Counted from the stretch's first letter, positions 1 through 6,222 are shown. The stretch is 8,234 bases of DNA from Clostridiales bacterium (GCA_003517845.1 DOZU01000163.1:489-8722); one strand, 5' to 3'. The notes: generated by a model from the letters alone, not told the origin. Numbers and translations: made by a program.

Positions 1-70
1 TTCTGAACCCGCCCCTACCCCCATGAGGCGATCTATCAGTCCCGTGCGTCTTTCATAACCCCGTGGTGCC

Positions 71-95
71 CCGCGGAGCATGAGGGTCTCCGTGG
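71..95 (+). other. GC-rich hairpin in the leader of the sigma-54 regulator
   Basis: Bases 71-78 (CCGCGGAG) and 88-95 (CTCCGTGG) can pair over 8 bp with one G-U, around a 9-base loop. No T-run follows, so this is not a standard intrinsic terminator for an upstream gene. It lies about 90 bp before the regulator start and could be an RNA leader structure or chance pairing in GC-rich DNA. The rest of bases 1-183 holds no gene I can support and no convincing sigma-A promoter. Confidence 0.3.
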
Positions 96-113
96 AACTC
101 CGCCCGCACCTGT

Positions 114-131
114 CTGCCCGAATTTCGGCAG
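114..131. promoter_or_regulatory. Imperfect dyad upstream of the sigma-54 regulator
   Basis: The 18 bases form a dyad: CTGCC at 114-118 mirrored by GGCAG at 127-131, with an AT-richer centre (GAATTT) that is itself partly symmetric. It lies about 50 bp before the GTG start, where an operator or autoregulatory site could sit. What binds it is not known. It is reported as a candidate only. Confidence 0.25.
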
Positions 132-183
132 GGGAGTGCCGGAAGGCTGTCGAAACTAGAAGGCGTGGGGCAGGGGGAGCGAT

Positions 184-1614
184 GTGAACGCCAGGAAGCG
201 CGAGCCGATCGGCCGGTTGGAGAGAGAGTACTTGCTGGCCGTGTTGAACGCGGTGGACGAGGCAATCCACATCGTGGACGACAAGGGGTTCACCGTCTTC
301 TACAACGATAAGGCTGCGCGCTATGAGCGGCTGGAGGCCCAGGAGATCGTCGGGAAGCACATCCTGCAAGTGTACCCGTCACTGCGCCCAGGGGACTCCA
401 CCTTGCTGGAGGTGCTGCGTACCGGGCGGCCGGTGCTCAACCGGCAGCAGACTTTCACCACCGAGAAGGGGCACACGGTCACGGTGCTTGCGTCAACCTT
501 TCCCGTATATCGGGGCGCCGAGTTCATCGGGGCCGTCGACATCTCCCGCGACATCACGGAGGTGCGAGACCTGCTCGACAAGATCCTCGTCCTCCAGAAC
601 CGTTTCACCCGCCTCACCCGGTCCGGCCGACCCGCTGATGCTGTGCTGACGGCCCGCTATACTTTCGGCGATCTGATAGGAGAAGACCCGCGGCTGCGGG
701 CCGTAAAGGCCCTTGCGGCCCGTGCCGCCGGGACCACCGCTCCTGTCTTCCTGTTCGGGGAGACGGGCACGGGCAAGGAACTACTGGCCCAATCCATTCA
801 CAATGCCAGTCTGCGGCGCGATCGCAGCTTCATTGCCCAGAACTGCGCGGCAATCCCCGCTGACTTGCTGGAAAGTATCCTGTTCGGATCGGTGCGGGGA
901 GCTTTTACCGGCGCTCACGACCGTCCCGGCCTATTCGAGGCAGCGGACGGGGGTACCCTTTTCCTCGATGAACTGACCAGCCTGCCGATTGCCCTACAAG
1001 CCAAACTCCTGCGGGCGCTTGAAGACGGCTATCTCCGGCGGGTCGGCGGGATCAAACCGGTCCCGGTGGATGTGCGGATCCTCGCTTCCGGCAACCTCGA
1101 ACCCACCCGCGCGGTACACGAAGGCAAGCTGCGGCAAGACCTGTTCGCCCGTTTGAGCAGCGTGTGCCTCGAACTCCCGCCCTTGCGCGAGCGCCGGGGA
1201 GACATCCCCGGCCTGGTCGAGCACTTCCTGTTGAAGCACGGCGGAGAGGTCGGGAGCTGCACCCGTCTGGCGCCCGAAGTCGAGTCCTTGTTTGCCCGGT
1301 ATGACTGGCCGGGCAATGTCCGGGAACTGGAAGGAGCGATTCAGGGCGGCCTGGTGTTGGCCTTGGGCGAGGCTTGTCTGAGGGGACAGCATCTCCCCGC
1401 CCACATCGGCCGCCTCACCGAGACAAGCGACACCTGCTCTCCGGCGGAATCGGGTGGGACACTGCGAGAACGCCTCGAGGACCATGAGCGCAGCCTCATC
1501 CGGGCGGCCCTTGCCCGCGCCGGAGGAAACGTGTCGCAGGCTGCCCGCATCCTTGGTTTGCCCCGCCAGACGCTGCAGTATCGAATGCGATCGCTGGGCG
1601 AACGGGAAAGCTGA
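184..1614 (+). CDS. kamR: PAS domain sigma-54-dependent transcriptional activator (KamR/RocR type)
   Basis: Bacterial enhancer-binding protein of 476 residues that would remodel sigma-54 RNA polymerase by ATP hydrolysis. An N-terminal PAS domain (about residues 15-125) is the likely signal sensor. The AAA+ domain (about 162-390) has Walker A GETGTGKE at 192-199, the sigma-54-contacting loop GAFTGA at 239-244, Walker B TLFLDE at 258-263, an arginine-finger region around 317-323, and the WPGNVRELE sensor motif near 375-383. A Fis-type helix-turn-helix ends the protein (446-471). The GTG start is preceded by AGGGGGAG at 172-179; the ATG two bases earlier runs straight into a stop. The next gene is kamA with a sigma-54 promoter, matching the kam locus known in Bacillus thuringiensis, where KamR activates kamA. 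The gene name therefore rests on context. The PAS ligand is unknown; lysine or a derivative is a guess. Confidence 0.9.
   Translation: MNARKREPIGRLEREYLLAVLNAVDEAIHIVDDKGFTVFYNDKAARYERLEAQEIVGKHILQVYPSLRPGDSTLLEVLRTGRPVLNRQQTFTTEKGHTVTVLASTFPVYRGAEFIGAVDISRDITEVRDLLDKILVLQNRFTRLTRSGRPADAVLTARYTFGDLIGEDPRLRAVKALAARAAGTTAPVFLFGETGTGKELLAQSIHNASLRRDRSFIAQNCAAIPADLLESILFGSVRGAFTGAHDRPGLFEAADGGTLFLDELTSLPIALQAKLLRALEDGYLRRVGGIKPVPVDVRILASGNLEPTRAVHEGKLRQDLFARLSSVCLELPPLRERRGDIPGLVEHFLLKHGGEVGSCTRLAPEVESLFARYDWPGNVRELEGAIQGGLVLALGEACLRGQHLPAHIGRLTETSDTCSPAESGGTLRERLEDHERSLIRAALARAGGNVSQAARILGLPRQTLQYRMRSLGERES
1576..1596. promoter_or_regulatory. Candidate upstream activator site for the kamA promoter
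   Basis: Inside the last codons of the regulator lies an imperfect dyad: CAG at 1576-1578 with CTG at 1594-1596, and an inner ATCG (1580-1583) with CGAT (1588-1591). The two half-site pairs are offset by one base, so symmetry is not exact. Its centre is about 63 bp upstream of the predicted kamA transcription start, a plausible distance for an activator site. It codes for ordinary helix-turn-helix residues, so chance is possible. Confidence 0.2.
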
Positions 1615-1621
1615 GGGCACC

Positions 1622-1638
1622 CTGGCAAGACAATTGCA
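1622..1638 (+). promoter_or_regulatory. Sigma-54 (-24/-12) promoter of kamA
   Basis: The sequence CTGGCAAGACAATTGCA fits the sigma-54 consensus YTGGCACGN4TTGCW at every defined position but one (A in place of C at 1628). The GG (1624-1625) and GC (1636-1637) doublets have the required 12-base period. Transcription would start near 1649, giving a leader of about 30 bases with AGGAGG at 1664-1669 before the kamA TTG. The site begins 8 bp after the stop codon of a GAFTGA-type activator, which strongly supports function. Confidence 0.85.
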
Positions 1639-1678
1639 TGAACGCTGAGCGAGGGATCGGCGTAGGAGGCGAGCGGCA

Positions 1679-2974
1679 TTGTGGTCCGAGTCCGTGCCTG
1701 GTTTGGCGACCGGTTCCCACCGCGGCAGCGGAGCGTGGCCGGGGATAACCGTCGCGGAGTGGGATGATTGGCGCTGGCAGGTGAGCAATCGAATCTCCTC
1801 GATCGAACAACTGGCCAAAGTCGTGCACCTGTCACCCGCCGCCCTCCTCGATGTGGAGGAGTGCCTGAAGATCTTCCGGATGGCCATCACCCCCTATTAC
1901 GCCAGCCTGATCGATCTCCAAGATCCTCGTTGCCCTATCCGGCAGCAGGCGATCCCCACGCGTGCGGAAGTGAGCCAAGGACAGGATGACTCGCTCGACC
2001 CGCTCTTCGAGGACACCGATTCGCCGGTACCCGGACTGACTCACCGCTATCCGGACCGGGTCCTTTTCATCGTGACCGATCAGTGCTCGATGTATTGCCG
2101 GCACTGTACCCGGCGGCGCCTGGCGGGCCAGACTGACCATGCCCCCACCCGCGCCGAACTTGAGGCTCGGCTAGATTACGTCCGGCGGACTCCCCGCATC
2201 CGCGACGTCGTACTATCGGGCGGGGATGCCCTGCTCGTCTCGGACGCGCTCCTGGACCACCTGCTCCGCGAACTCCGCTCGATCCCTCACGTGGAGATCA
2301 TCCGTCTGGCAACCCGTACGCCGGTGGTTCTCCCGCAGCGCATCACCGCCGAATTCTGCCGGATGGTCAGGAAACATCATCCCGTCTACGTCAATACTCA
2401 CTTCAACCACCCGAGCGAACTGACGCGAGAAGCGGTCGGTGCGTGCGAGCGACTGGCCGATGCCGGGGTCCCCCTGGGCAATCAGACGGTGCTGTTGCGG
2501 GGGGTCAACGATTGTCCCCACGTCATGCGACGGCTCATGCACGGACTGCTGAAGGCAAGGGTTCGGCCGTATTACCTGTACCAGTGCGATCTGTCTCGCG
2601 GTATCCAGCACTTCCGCACGCCCACTTCCCGGGGAATCGAGATCATCGAACACCTGCGGGGTCATACCTCGGGCTTGGCCGTGCCCGCCTACTGCATTGA
2701 CGGGCCGGGAGGGGCGGGCAAGATACCGCTCGGACCCGAGTATGTGCTGTCGCGATCGCCGGAATATCTCGTGCTCAGAAACTACGAAGGGGCGATAACT
2801 GCTTACCGCGAGCCGCCGTCCGGCGCTTTGGCGGGAGACAAGTGTGATACTTGCGGCGAACCCCATGACCGGCAGCCCAGCCTCGGCGTGGCGGCGGTGC
2901 TCGACGGGCAACGGACGTCTCTGGAGCCGGCGGAGATGGAACGGAAGTTGCGACGGCGCCGACGCCCGGAGTGA
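1679..2974 (+). CDS. kamA: L-lysine 2,3-aminomutase
   Basis: Radical SAM, PLP-dependent enzyme converting L-lysine to L-beta-lysine, the first step of lysine fermentation and also used to make acetyl-beta-lysine. The sequence follows the clostridial enzyme almost throughout. The iron-sulfur cysteines are C136, C140 and C143 (CxxxCxxC). PLP lysine K348 lies in PGGAGK. D304 (YQCDLS) and D341 match the two aspartates that bind the substrate side-chain amine, which points to lysine rather than glutamate 2,3-aminomutase. The C-terminal zinc/oligomer region is present, ruling out the shorter EpmB type. One expected zinc cysteine is D387, while C256, C389 and C392 remain. The start is TTG, 9 bases after AGGAGG; about 27 residues precede the conserved WDDWRWQ. 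Expression should depend on sigma-54 and the upstream activator. No beta-lysine acetyltransferase or kamDE is in the window. Confidence 0.95.
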   Translation: MWSESVPGLATGSHRGSGAWPGITVAEWDDWRWQVSNRISSIEQLAKVVHLSPAALLDVEECLKIFRMAITPYYASLIDLQDPRCPIRQQAIPTRAEVSQGQDDSLDPLFEDTDSPVPGLTHRYPDRVLFIVTDQCSMYCRHCTRRRLAGQTDHAPTRAELEARLDYVRRTPRIRDVVLSGGDALLVSDALLDHLLRELRSIPHVEIIRLATRTPVVLPQRITAEFCRMVRKHHPVYVNTHFNHPSELTREAVGACERLADAGVPLGNQTVLLRGVNDCPHVMRRLMHGLLKARVRPYYLYQCDLSRGIQHFRTPTSRGIEIIEHLRGHTSGLAVPAYCIDGPGGAGKIPLGPEYVLSRSPEYLVLRNYEGAITAYREPPSGALAGDKCDTCGEPHDRQPSLGVAAVLDGQRTSLEPAEMERKLRRRRRPE

Positions 2975-2980
2975 ACTCCG
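2967..2980 (+). other. Short hairpin with the kamA stop codon in its loop
   Basis: CGGAG (2967-2971) and CTCCG (2976-2980) pair around a TGAA loop whose first three bases are the kamA stop codon. There is no T-run after it, so termination is doubtful. It might affect readthrough or ribosome coupling into dinB. Confidence 0.3.
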
Positions 2981-2993
2981 CGGGGGCGGTCGA

Positions 2994-4106
2994 TTGTCCG
3001 AACTCAGGATCCTGCACGTCGATCTGGACGCCTTCTTCGCCTCGGTCGAGCAGCGGGACCGGCCGGAGCTTCGCGGCCGGCCTGTAGTAGTGGGCGGCGA
3101 TCTCACTTCCCGGCGGGGGGTCGTGGCCGCTGCTTCGTACGAGGCGCGCCGCCATGGGATCCACTCGGCGATGCCGCTGACCAGAGCCCGCCGTCTTTGT
3201 CCCGCCGCCGTCTTCTTACCGGTTGATTTTCCCCGTTACCGCGAGGCTTCCCGGCGGTTCCTCGAGATTCTCCGCCGGGAGACGCAGGTGGTAGAGACGG
3301 TGTCATTGGACGAGGCGTTTCTCGACCTGGGGGCGCAAGTCGCCGACCCGCCGGCAGTGGCCCGACGGATCAAGCGATCTATCGCGCAGGAACTCTCGCT
3401 GACGGCCTCGGTAGGAGTAGCCGCCAACAAACTCCTCGCCAAACTAGCTTCGGAACACGACAAACCCGATGGTCTGACCATTGTTCCCTCAGAGCAGGCA
3501 AGGGACTTCCTCGATCCCCAGCCGATCCGGCACTTGCCGGGAATCGGCCCCGCTGCCGAGGCTTACCTGAAGGACCGAGGGATCTTCCGTATCGGCGATC
3601 TCGCCCGGATCGATCCATCAGTGCTCCGGCCCGGGCTGGGGAGCCGGGCCGAGGAGCTGGTACGCCTCGCCCGGGGCATTGATGGCCGGCGCGTCATACC
3701 GTTTCAACCCGCGCGATCGCTTAGCGAGGAGACCACTTTCGCCGCCGACCTGCACGACCGAGGTCGGATGGTCGAGTGCGTGCAGGCGTTTGCCGCCCAA
3801 CTGGAGCAGAGGTTGGTTGCTGCCGGCCTCAAGGCCCGCACCGTGACCGTCAAGGTGCGCTTCGCCGACTTCCGGACCGTGACCCGCAGCTTCACCCGAG
3901 ACCCTGCCATCGCCTTCGCCCGTCAGCTTGCGGTCCGGGGAGAGCAGTTGCTGCTTGCGGCCGTCTCCGCCGATGGGCGTCCGGTCCGCCTGATCGGCCT
4001 TGGCGTTTCGGGGCTGGTCTCGCGCGATCACCCCGAGCAACTCGTCTTCCCGTTCGAGGTAGGGGCGGGTGGCGATCCATTCGGGCCGCGATCCATTCGT
4101 AGGTAG
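2994..4106 (+). CDS. dinB: DNA polymerase IV (Y-family translesion polymerase)
   Basis: Error-prone Y-family polymerase that copies past damaged bases. Counting from the TTG start it has 370 residues, close to the usual 350-400. Catalytic metal ligands are D10 (HVDLDAFF) and D106/E107 (SLDEAFLD); F15 is the expected steric-gate residue. The palm/fingers signatures YEARRHGIHSAMP and SVGVAANKLLAKLASEHDKPDG are intact. Helix-hairpin-helix and little-finger domains follow, and QLVFPF at 349-354 resembles a sliding-clamp binding motif. The open frame extends back to 2844 inside kamA, but homology begins at SELRILHVD, so TTG 2994 is preferred even though its upstream GGGGGCGG (2981-2988) is a modest ribosome site. 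It lies 19 bp after kamA and may share its transcript. No LexA/DinR-type SOS box was recognised. Confidence 0.95.
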   Translation: MSELRILHVDLDAFFASVEQRDRPELRGRPVVVGGDLTSRRGVVAAASYEARRHGIHSAMPLTRARRLCPAAVFLPVDFPRYREASRRFLEILRRETQVVETVSLDEAFLDLGAQVADPPAVARRIKRSIAQELSLTASVGVAANKLLAKLASEHDKPDGLTIVPSEQARDFLDPQPIRHLPGIGPAAEAYLKDRGIFRIGDLARIDPSVLRPGLGSRAEELVRLARGIDGRRVIPFQPARSLSEETTFAADLHDRGRMVECVQAFAAQLEQRLVAAGLKARTVTVKVRFADFRTVTRSFTRDPAIAFARQLAVRGEQLLLAAVSADGRPVRLIGLGVSGLVSRDHPEQLVFPFEVGAGGDPFGPRSIRR

Positions 4107-4128
4107 GGGCTGGTTCGGAACCCCCCCT
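4106..4128 (+). terminator. Hairpin at the end of dinB, weak terminator candidate
   Basis: Starting on the last base of the dinB stop codon, GGGG (4106-4109) and GGTT (4112-4115) can pair with AACC (4119-4122) and CCCT (4125-4128), leaving a 2x2 internal loop and a CGG apical loop. A T-run is missing (GCAATTGCC follows), so it is at best an atypical terminator. Confidence 0.25.
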
Positions 4129-4180
4129 GCAATTGCCGCGGCCGCGACCATGATCGTGACCGCATTTTCGGGGTAGCCAG

Positions 4181-4197
4181 GGAGGAACAACTCCTCC
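4181..4197 (+). promoter_or_regulatory. Perfect 6-bp hairpin in the leader of the XRE-cupin gene
   Basis: GGAGGA (4181-4186) and TCCTCC (4192-4197) form a perfect 6-bp stem around ACAAC. TCCTCC could alternatively pair with a second GGAGGA at 4236-4241, so two exclusive structures are possible upstream of the regulator. The rest of the 162-bp gap between dinB and the regulator shows no clear sigma-A promoter. Confidence 0.3.
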
Positions 4198-4268
4198 GCG
4201 GAAGTAATACTGGATTGGTCTCCGTAGGCAGTGATGGAGGAGCGGCAAGAGAAGGTGGACGGCCCATA

Positions 4269-4817
4269 ATGATCGGCGAAACGATTCGGCGCCTTCGCCG
4301 GAGCAAGAAGCTAACCTTGCAGAAGGTTGGCGCCGCGACGGGCTTGAGCCCAGGGTTCCTCAGTCAAGTCGAGCATGGCCAGGCGATGCCCTCCCTGGCA
4401 TCGCTCCGCAAGATCGCCGAGGCGCTGAATACATCGTTGTTCCGCCTGCTGGCCTCCGAGGTGCAGACGTCATTCCTCGTGCGCCGTGACCAGCGGAAGG
4501 GCTGTAACTGGCCAGGCAGGAATGTGGTCTTCGAGTTGCTCACGCCGGATGTGTACGACAGCCAGTTCGAGGTGGTCATGACCTGCCTGCGGGCCGGTCA
4601 GGCGACATGCGATGAGCCGCTATGCCACGGCCGATCGGACGACCAGGAGTTCACCGTGGTCCTGAGCGGGAGGGTCGAACTGACCATCAGCGAGGACCTG
4701 CACATCCTGGACGAAGGCGACAGCGTCCTGTTCAGTTCGGCATTGCCGCATCGGTACCGGGAACTGGGCGACAGCGAGGCCCGGCTCCTCAGCATAATGC
4801 ACCCGCCCTCGTTTTGA
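4269..4817 (+). CDS. XRE-family transcriptional regulator with C-terminal cupin domain
   Basis: One-component regulator of 182 residues. The N-terminal XRE/Cro-type helix-turn-helix spans about residues 2-62 (IRRLRRSKKLTLQKVGAATG, then SPGFLSQVEHG and PSLASLRKIAEAL). The C-terminal cupin_2 barrel (about 85-182) has the family's typical pattern: HG at 120-121, EF at 127-128 then VVLSGRVELTI, the GDS turn at 150-152 and PH at 160-161. The cupin probably binds a small ligand or metal, but which is not readable. Relatives regulate amino-acid, polyamine or stress genes. ATG 4269 is chosen because the helix-turn-helix starts there and AAGGTGG (4252-4258) precedes it; the frame stays open to TTG 4215, adding 18 residues unlike the family. 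It lies 58 bp before the HD gene and could regulate that run of genes, itself, or something elsewhere. Confidence 0.88.
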   Translation: MIGETIRRLRRSKKLTLQKVGAATGLSPGFLSQVEHGQAMPSLASLRKIAEALNTSLFRLLASEVQTSFLVRRDQRKGCNWPGRNVVFELLTPDVYDSQFEVVMTCLRAGQATCDEPLCHGRSDDQEFTVVLSGRVELTISEDLHILDEGDSVLFSSALPHRYRELGDSEARLLSIMHPPSF

Positions 4818-4875
4818 GCGAGCGGTAAGCAAGCATTGATCAGCGGAGAAACATGCAGTCGCGAGGTGATGTCGA

Positions 4876-5877
4876 GTGACTGGCCATCCACGGTTCGGAC
4901 GGCGCCTCGCCGATCTCGAAGCCGGCGAACGGGTCGACATAAAAGTGGTGGTCGCACGCAAGAGCCTTCAGCCGTTTCGCGACCCGGGCAAGGGCAGCTA
5001 TCTTAGCCTGTGGCTGACGGATGCGAGCGGAGGTATGGCGGCCCGGTTGTGGGACGGCGCCAGAGAAGCCGCATCGCGATTGCAGGTGGACCGGCCGGTC
5101 CGGCTGCTGGGGACCGTGGACAGCTTTCGCGACAGCCTCCAATTGAACGTGGAACGAGTCGAGCCCCTTGCCGATGCCGACGTCCGACCGGAGGACTTCC
5201 TGCCCGTCGGCCCTCGTGATCCTCTCGAGGTGGAGGCGGAGTTGGAGGAGCGACTCGGTCGAGTGAGCGATGCGTGGCTCGCGTCCCTCCTGGCCGGTAT
5301 CTTCGGCGATGGGAACTTACGGCGCTCCTTCCTGCGGGCACCCGCCGGCAAGAGCATTCATCACGCTTACCTCGGCGGGCTGGCCGACCATACTCTGGAA
5401 GTCGTCAGCCTGGCCTTGGCCGCCGGGGACTACTACTCTCCCGTGGATAGCGACCTCCTGTGTTGCGGGGCGTTGCTGCATGATATCGGCAAGCTCGAGG
5501 AGTATCGGTGGGACTGGACGATTGACTACACCGATCGGGGGCGGCTCATCGGCCACCCGGTGCTCGGCTATCAACTTGTAGCCCGGCGGATCGCGGGCAT
5601 CGACGCTTTCCCGCGGGAACTCGAATGGCGCTTGCTCCACCTGATCCTCAGTCATCACGGCGAACTGGCCTGGGGGGCCCCGGTGCTGCCCCAGACGCTG
5701 GAGGCGGCAGTGTTGGCCCACGCCGACCTCCTTTCCGGTCGTGCCCAGCAGTTCGAACAGCTTCTCCGGAGTCCGCGACCGGCCGGTCAGGTGTGGACCG
5801 CGTACGATCGCGTGCTGGGCAGATACCTTTACGCGGGAGAACCGGACGAGCCGCTGAAGGAGGTGACGGGACCATGA
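4876..5877 (+). CDS. yhaM: YhaM-like 3'-5' exoribonuclease (OB-fold plus HD domain)
   Basis: The 333-residue protein has the YhaM/CBF1 layout: an N-terminal OB-fold nucleic-acid binding domain (about residues 15-100, with YLSLWLTDASGGMAARLWDGA) and a metal-dependent HD phosphohydrolase domain (about 160-295). Metal-binding candidates are H172 of the DHT motif, H202/D203 of LLHDIGKLEE, H227 (IGHPVLG), H260/H261 of LILSHHGELAWGAPV, and D284. Bacillus YhaM (about 314 residues) trims RNA 3' ends and also degrades single-stranded DNA in vitro. The usual DNLDA string near the last aspartate reads DLLSG here, so this is a diverged member. The GTG start has GAGGTGAT (4863-4870) five bases upstream. 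It opens a compact five-gene run and overlaps the next gene by ATGA. The fold is secure; the substrate is inferred from the family. Confidence 0.88.
   Translation: MTGHPRFGRRLADLEAGERVDIKVVVARKSLQPFRDPGKGSYLSLWLTDASGGMAARLWDGAREAASRLQVDRPVRLLGTVDSFRDSLQLNVERVEPLADADVRPEDFLPVGPRDPLEVEAELEERLGRVSDAWLASLLAGIFGDGNLRRSFLRAPAGKSIHHAYLGGLADHTLEVVSLALAAGDYYSPVDSDLLCCGALLHDIGKLEEYRWDWTIDYTDRGRLIGHPVLGYQLVARRIAGIDAFPRELEWRLLHLILSHHGELAWGAPVLPQTLEAAVLAHADLLSGRAQQFEQLLRSPRPAGQVWTAYDRVLGRYLYAGEPDEPLKEVTGP
5857..5866 (+). promoter_or_regulatory. Ideal Shine-Dalgarno sequence of the small membrane protein
   Basis: AAGGAGGTGA is a 10-base exact complement to the usual bacterial 16S rRNA 3' end, 7 bases before ATG 5874, and lies within the last codons of the HD gene. 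It is the strongest ribosome site in the window and decides the start of the next gene. Confidence 0.85.
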
Positions 5878-6200
5878 CCGTCGACCGCGAGTCGGACCGG
5901 GACACCGTCCCACGGCGGGACGGGCGGCATGCCGCCTGGGAGGCGCTGGACGGGCATGCGGGTCGGCTGTTTCGGGGGCGGGCCGGTCGTCGCGGCCGAC
6001 TTCCGATAGCGGTGAAGGAGGACGACGATGTTCGGGCCGGGACATCCGAAGCGCACGCCGGGGAACGCGTGCAACTCGACAACCTGGACATCCTGGCGTT
6101 CATCATCGCGTTCTTCCAGCTTCTCTTGCCGCCAGCGCTGATCATGGTGGGCGTATTGGTCCTACTATACTTGCTGCTGCGGCTGTGGGCCGGGGTATAG
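5874..6200 (+). CDS. Small membrane protein of unknown function, C-terminal transmembrane segment
   Basis: I do not recognise this 108-residue protein. Residues 1-65 are hydrophilic and charged, with an Arg-rich stretch (about 31-42, FRGRAGRRGRLP) and an acidic KEDDD. Residues from about 73 to 104 are strongly hydrophobic (ILAFIIAFFQLLLPPALIMV, then GVLVLLYLLLRLW), with a Pro-Pro in the middle. That fits one long kinked span or a tight hairpin, so the protein looks anchored by its C-terminus. There is no signal peptide or enzymatic motif. The ATG overlaps the HD gene stop (ATGA) and follows an ideal Shine-Dalgarno sequence, so it is translationally coupled and surely real. The kinase gene starts within 23 bp of its stop. 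Tethering the neighbouring RNA enzymes to the membrane is a possible role, purely inferred from position. Confidence 0.8.
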   Translation: MTVDRESDRDTVPRRDGRHAAWEALDGHAGRLFRGRAGRRGRLPIAVKEDDDVRAGTSEAHAGERVQLDNLDILAFIIAFFQLLLPPALIMVGVLVLLYLLLRLWAGV

Positions 6201-6222
6201 CGCCGTGGGGGGCGAGAGCCAC

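Noticed and set aside
60..98. T-box-like string (GTGGTGCCCCGCGGAG followed by a hairpin)
   Set aside because: Differs from the T-box core UGGNACCGCGG by an extra base and a changed core, no T-run follows, and the downstream gene is not an aminoacyl-tRNA synthetase or amino-acid biosynthesis gene. Stem I would lie outside the window, so it cannot be tested here.
93..108. Weak sigma-54-like element before the activator (TGGAAC...CCGCA)
   Set aside because: GG-GC spacing is right but the -12 half lacks both Ts; matches of this quality are common by chance in GC-rich DNA.
53..265. Reverse-strand frame over the activator gene start
   Set aside because: Low-complexity Ser/Pro/Arg translation overlapping a well-supported gene; no ribosome site or family resemblance.
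994..1890. 298-codon reverse-strand frame across the activator end and kamA start
   Set aside because: GC-rich antisense shadow of two clearly conserved genes; it also crosses the sigma-54 promoter and has no recognisable motif.
2844..2993. Upstream extension of dinB by 50 codons
   Set aside because: The extension lies within kamA, is not family-like, and conserved Pol IV sequence begins right after TTG 2994.
2213..3106. 297-codon reverse-strand frame across kamA and dinB
   Set aside because: Antisense shadow; the sense frames carry complete catalytic motifs.
4116..4131. Weak sigma-54-like element after dinB (CGGAAC...CTGCA)
   Set aside because: Spacing fits but the -24 half matches only 4 of 6 bases, and the DNA between is a C-run; not strong enough to call.
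4853..4879. 8-codon leader frame (MQSRGDVE) overlapping the HD gene start
   Set aside because: Very short, weak ribosome site, and the stop/start overlap is likely chance; the HD gene has its own good Shine-Dalgarno sequence.
6028..6141. 37-codon frame nested in the small membrane protein gene, preceded by AAGGAGG at 6015-6021
   Set aside because: The AAGGAGG is explained by Lys-Glu-Asp codons of the main frame, and the translation is a Ser/Arg-rich out-of-frame peptide without features.
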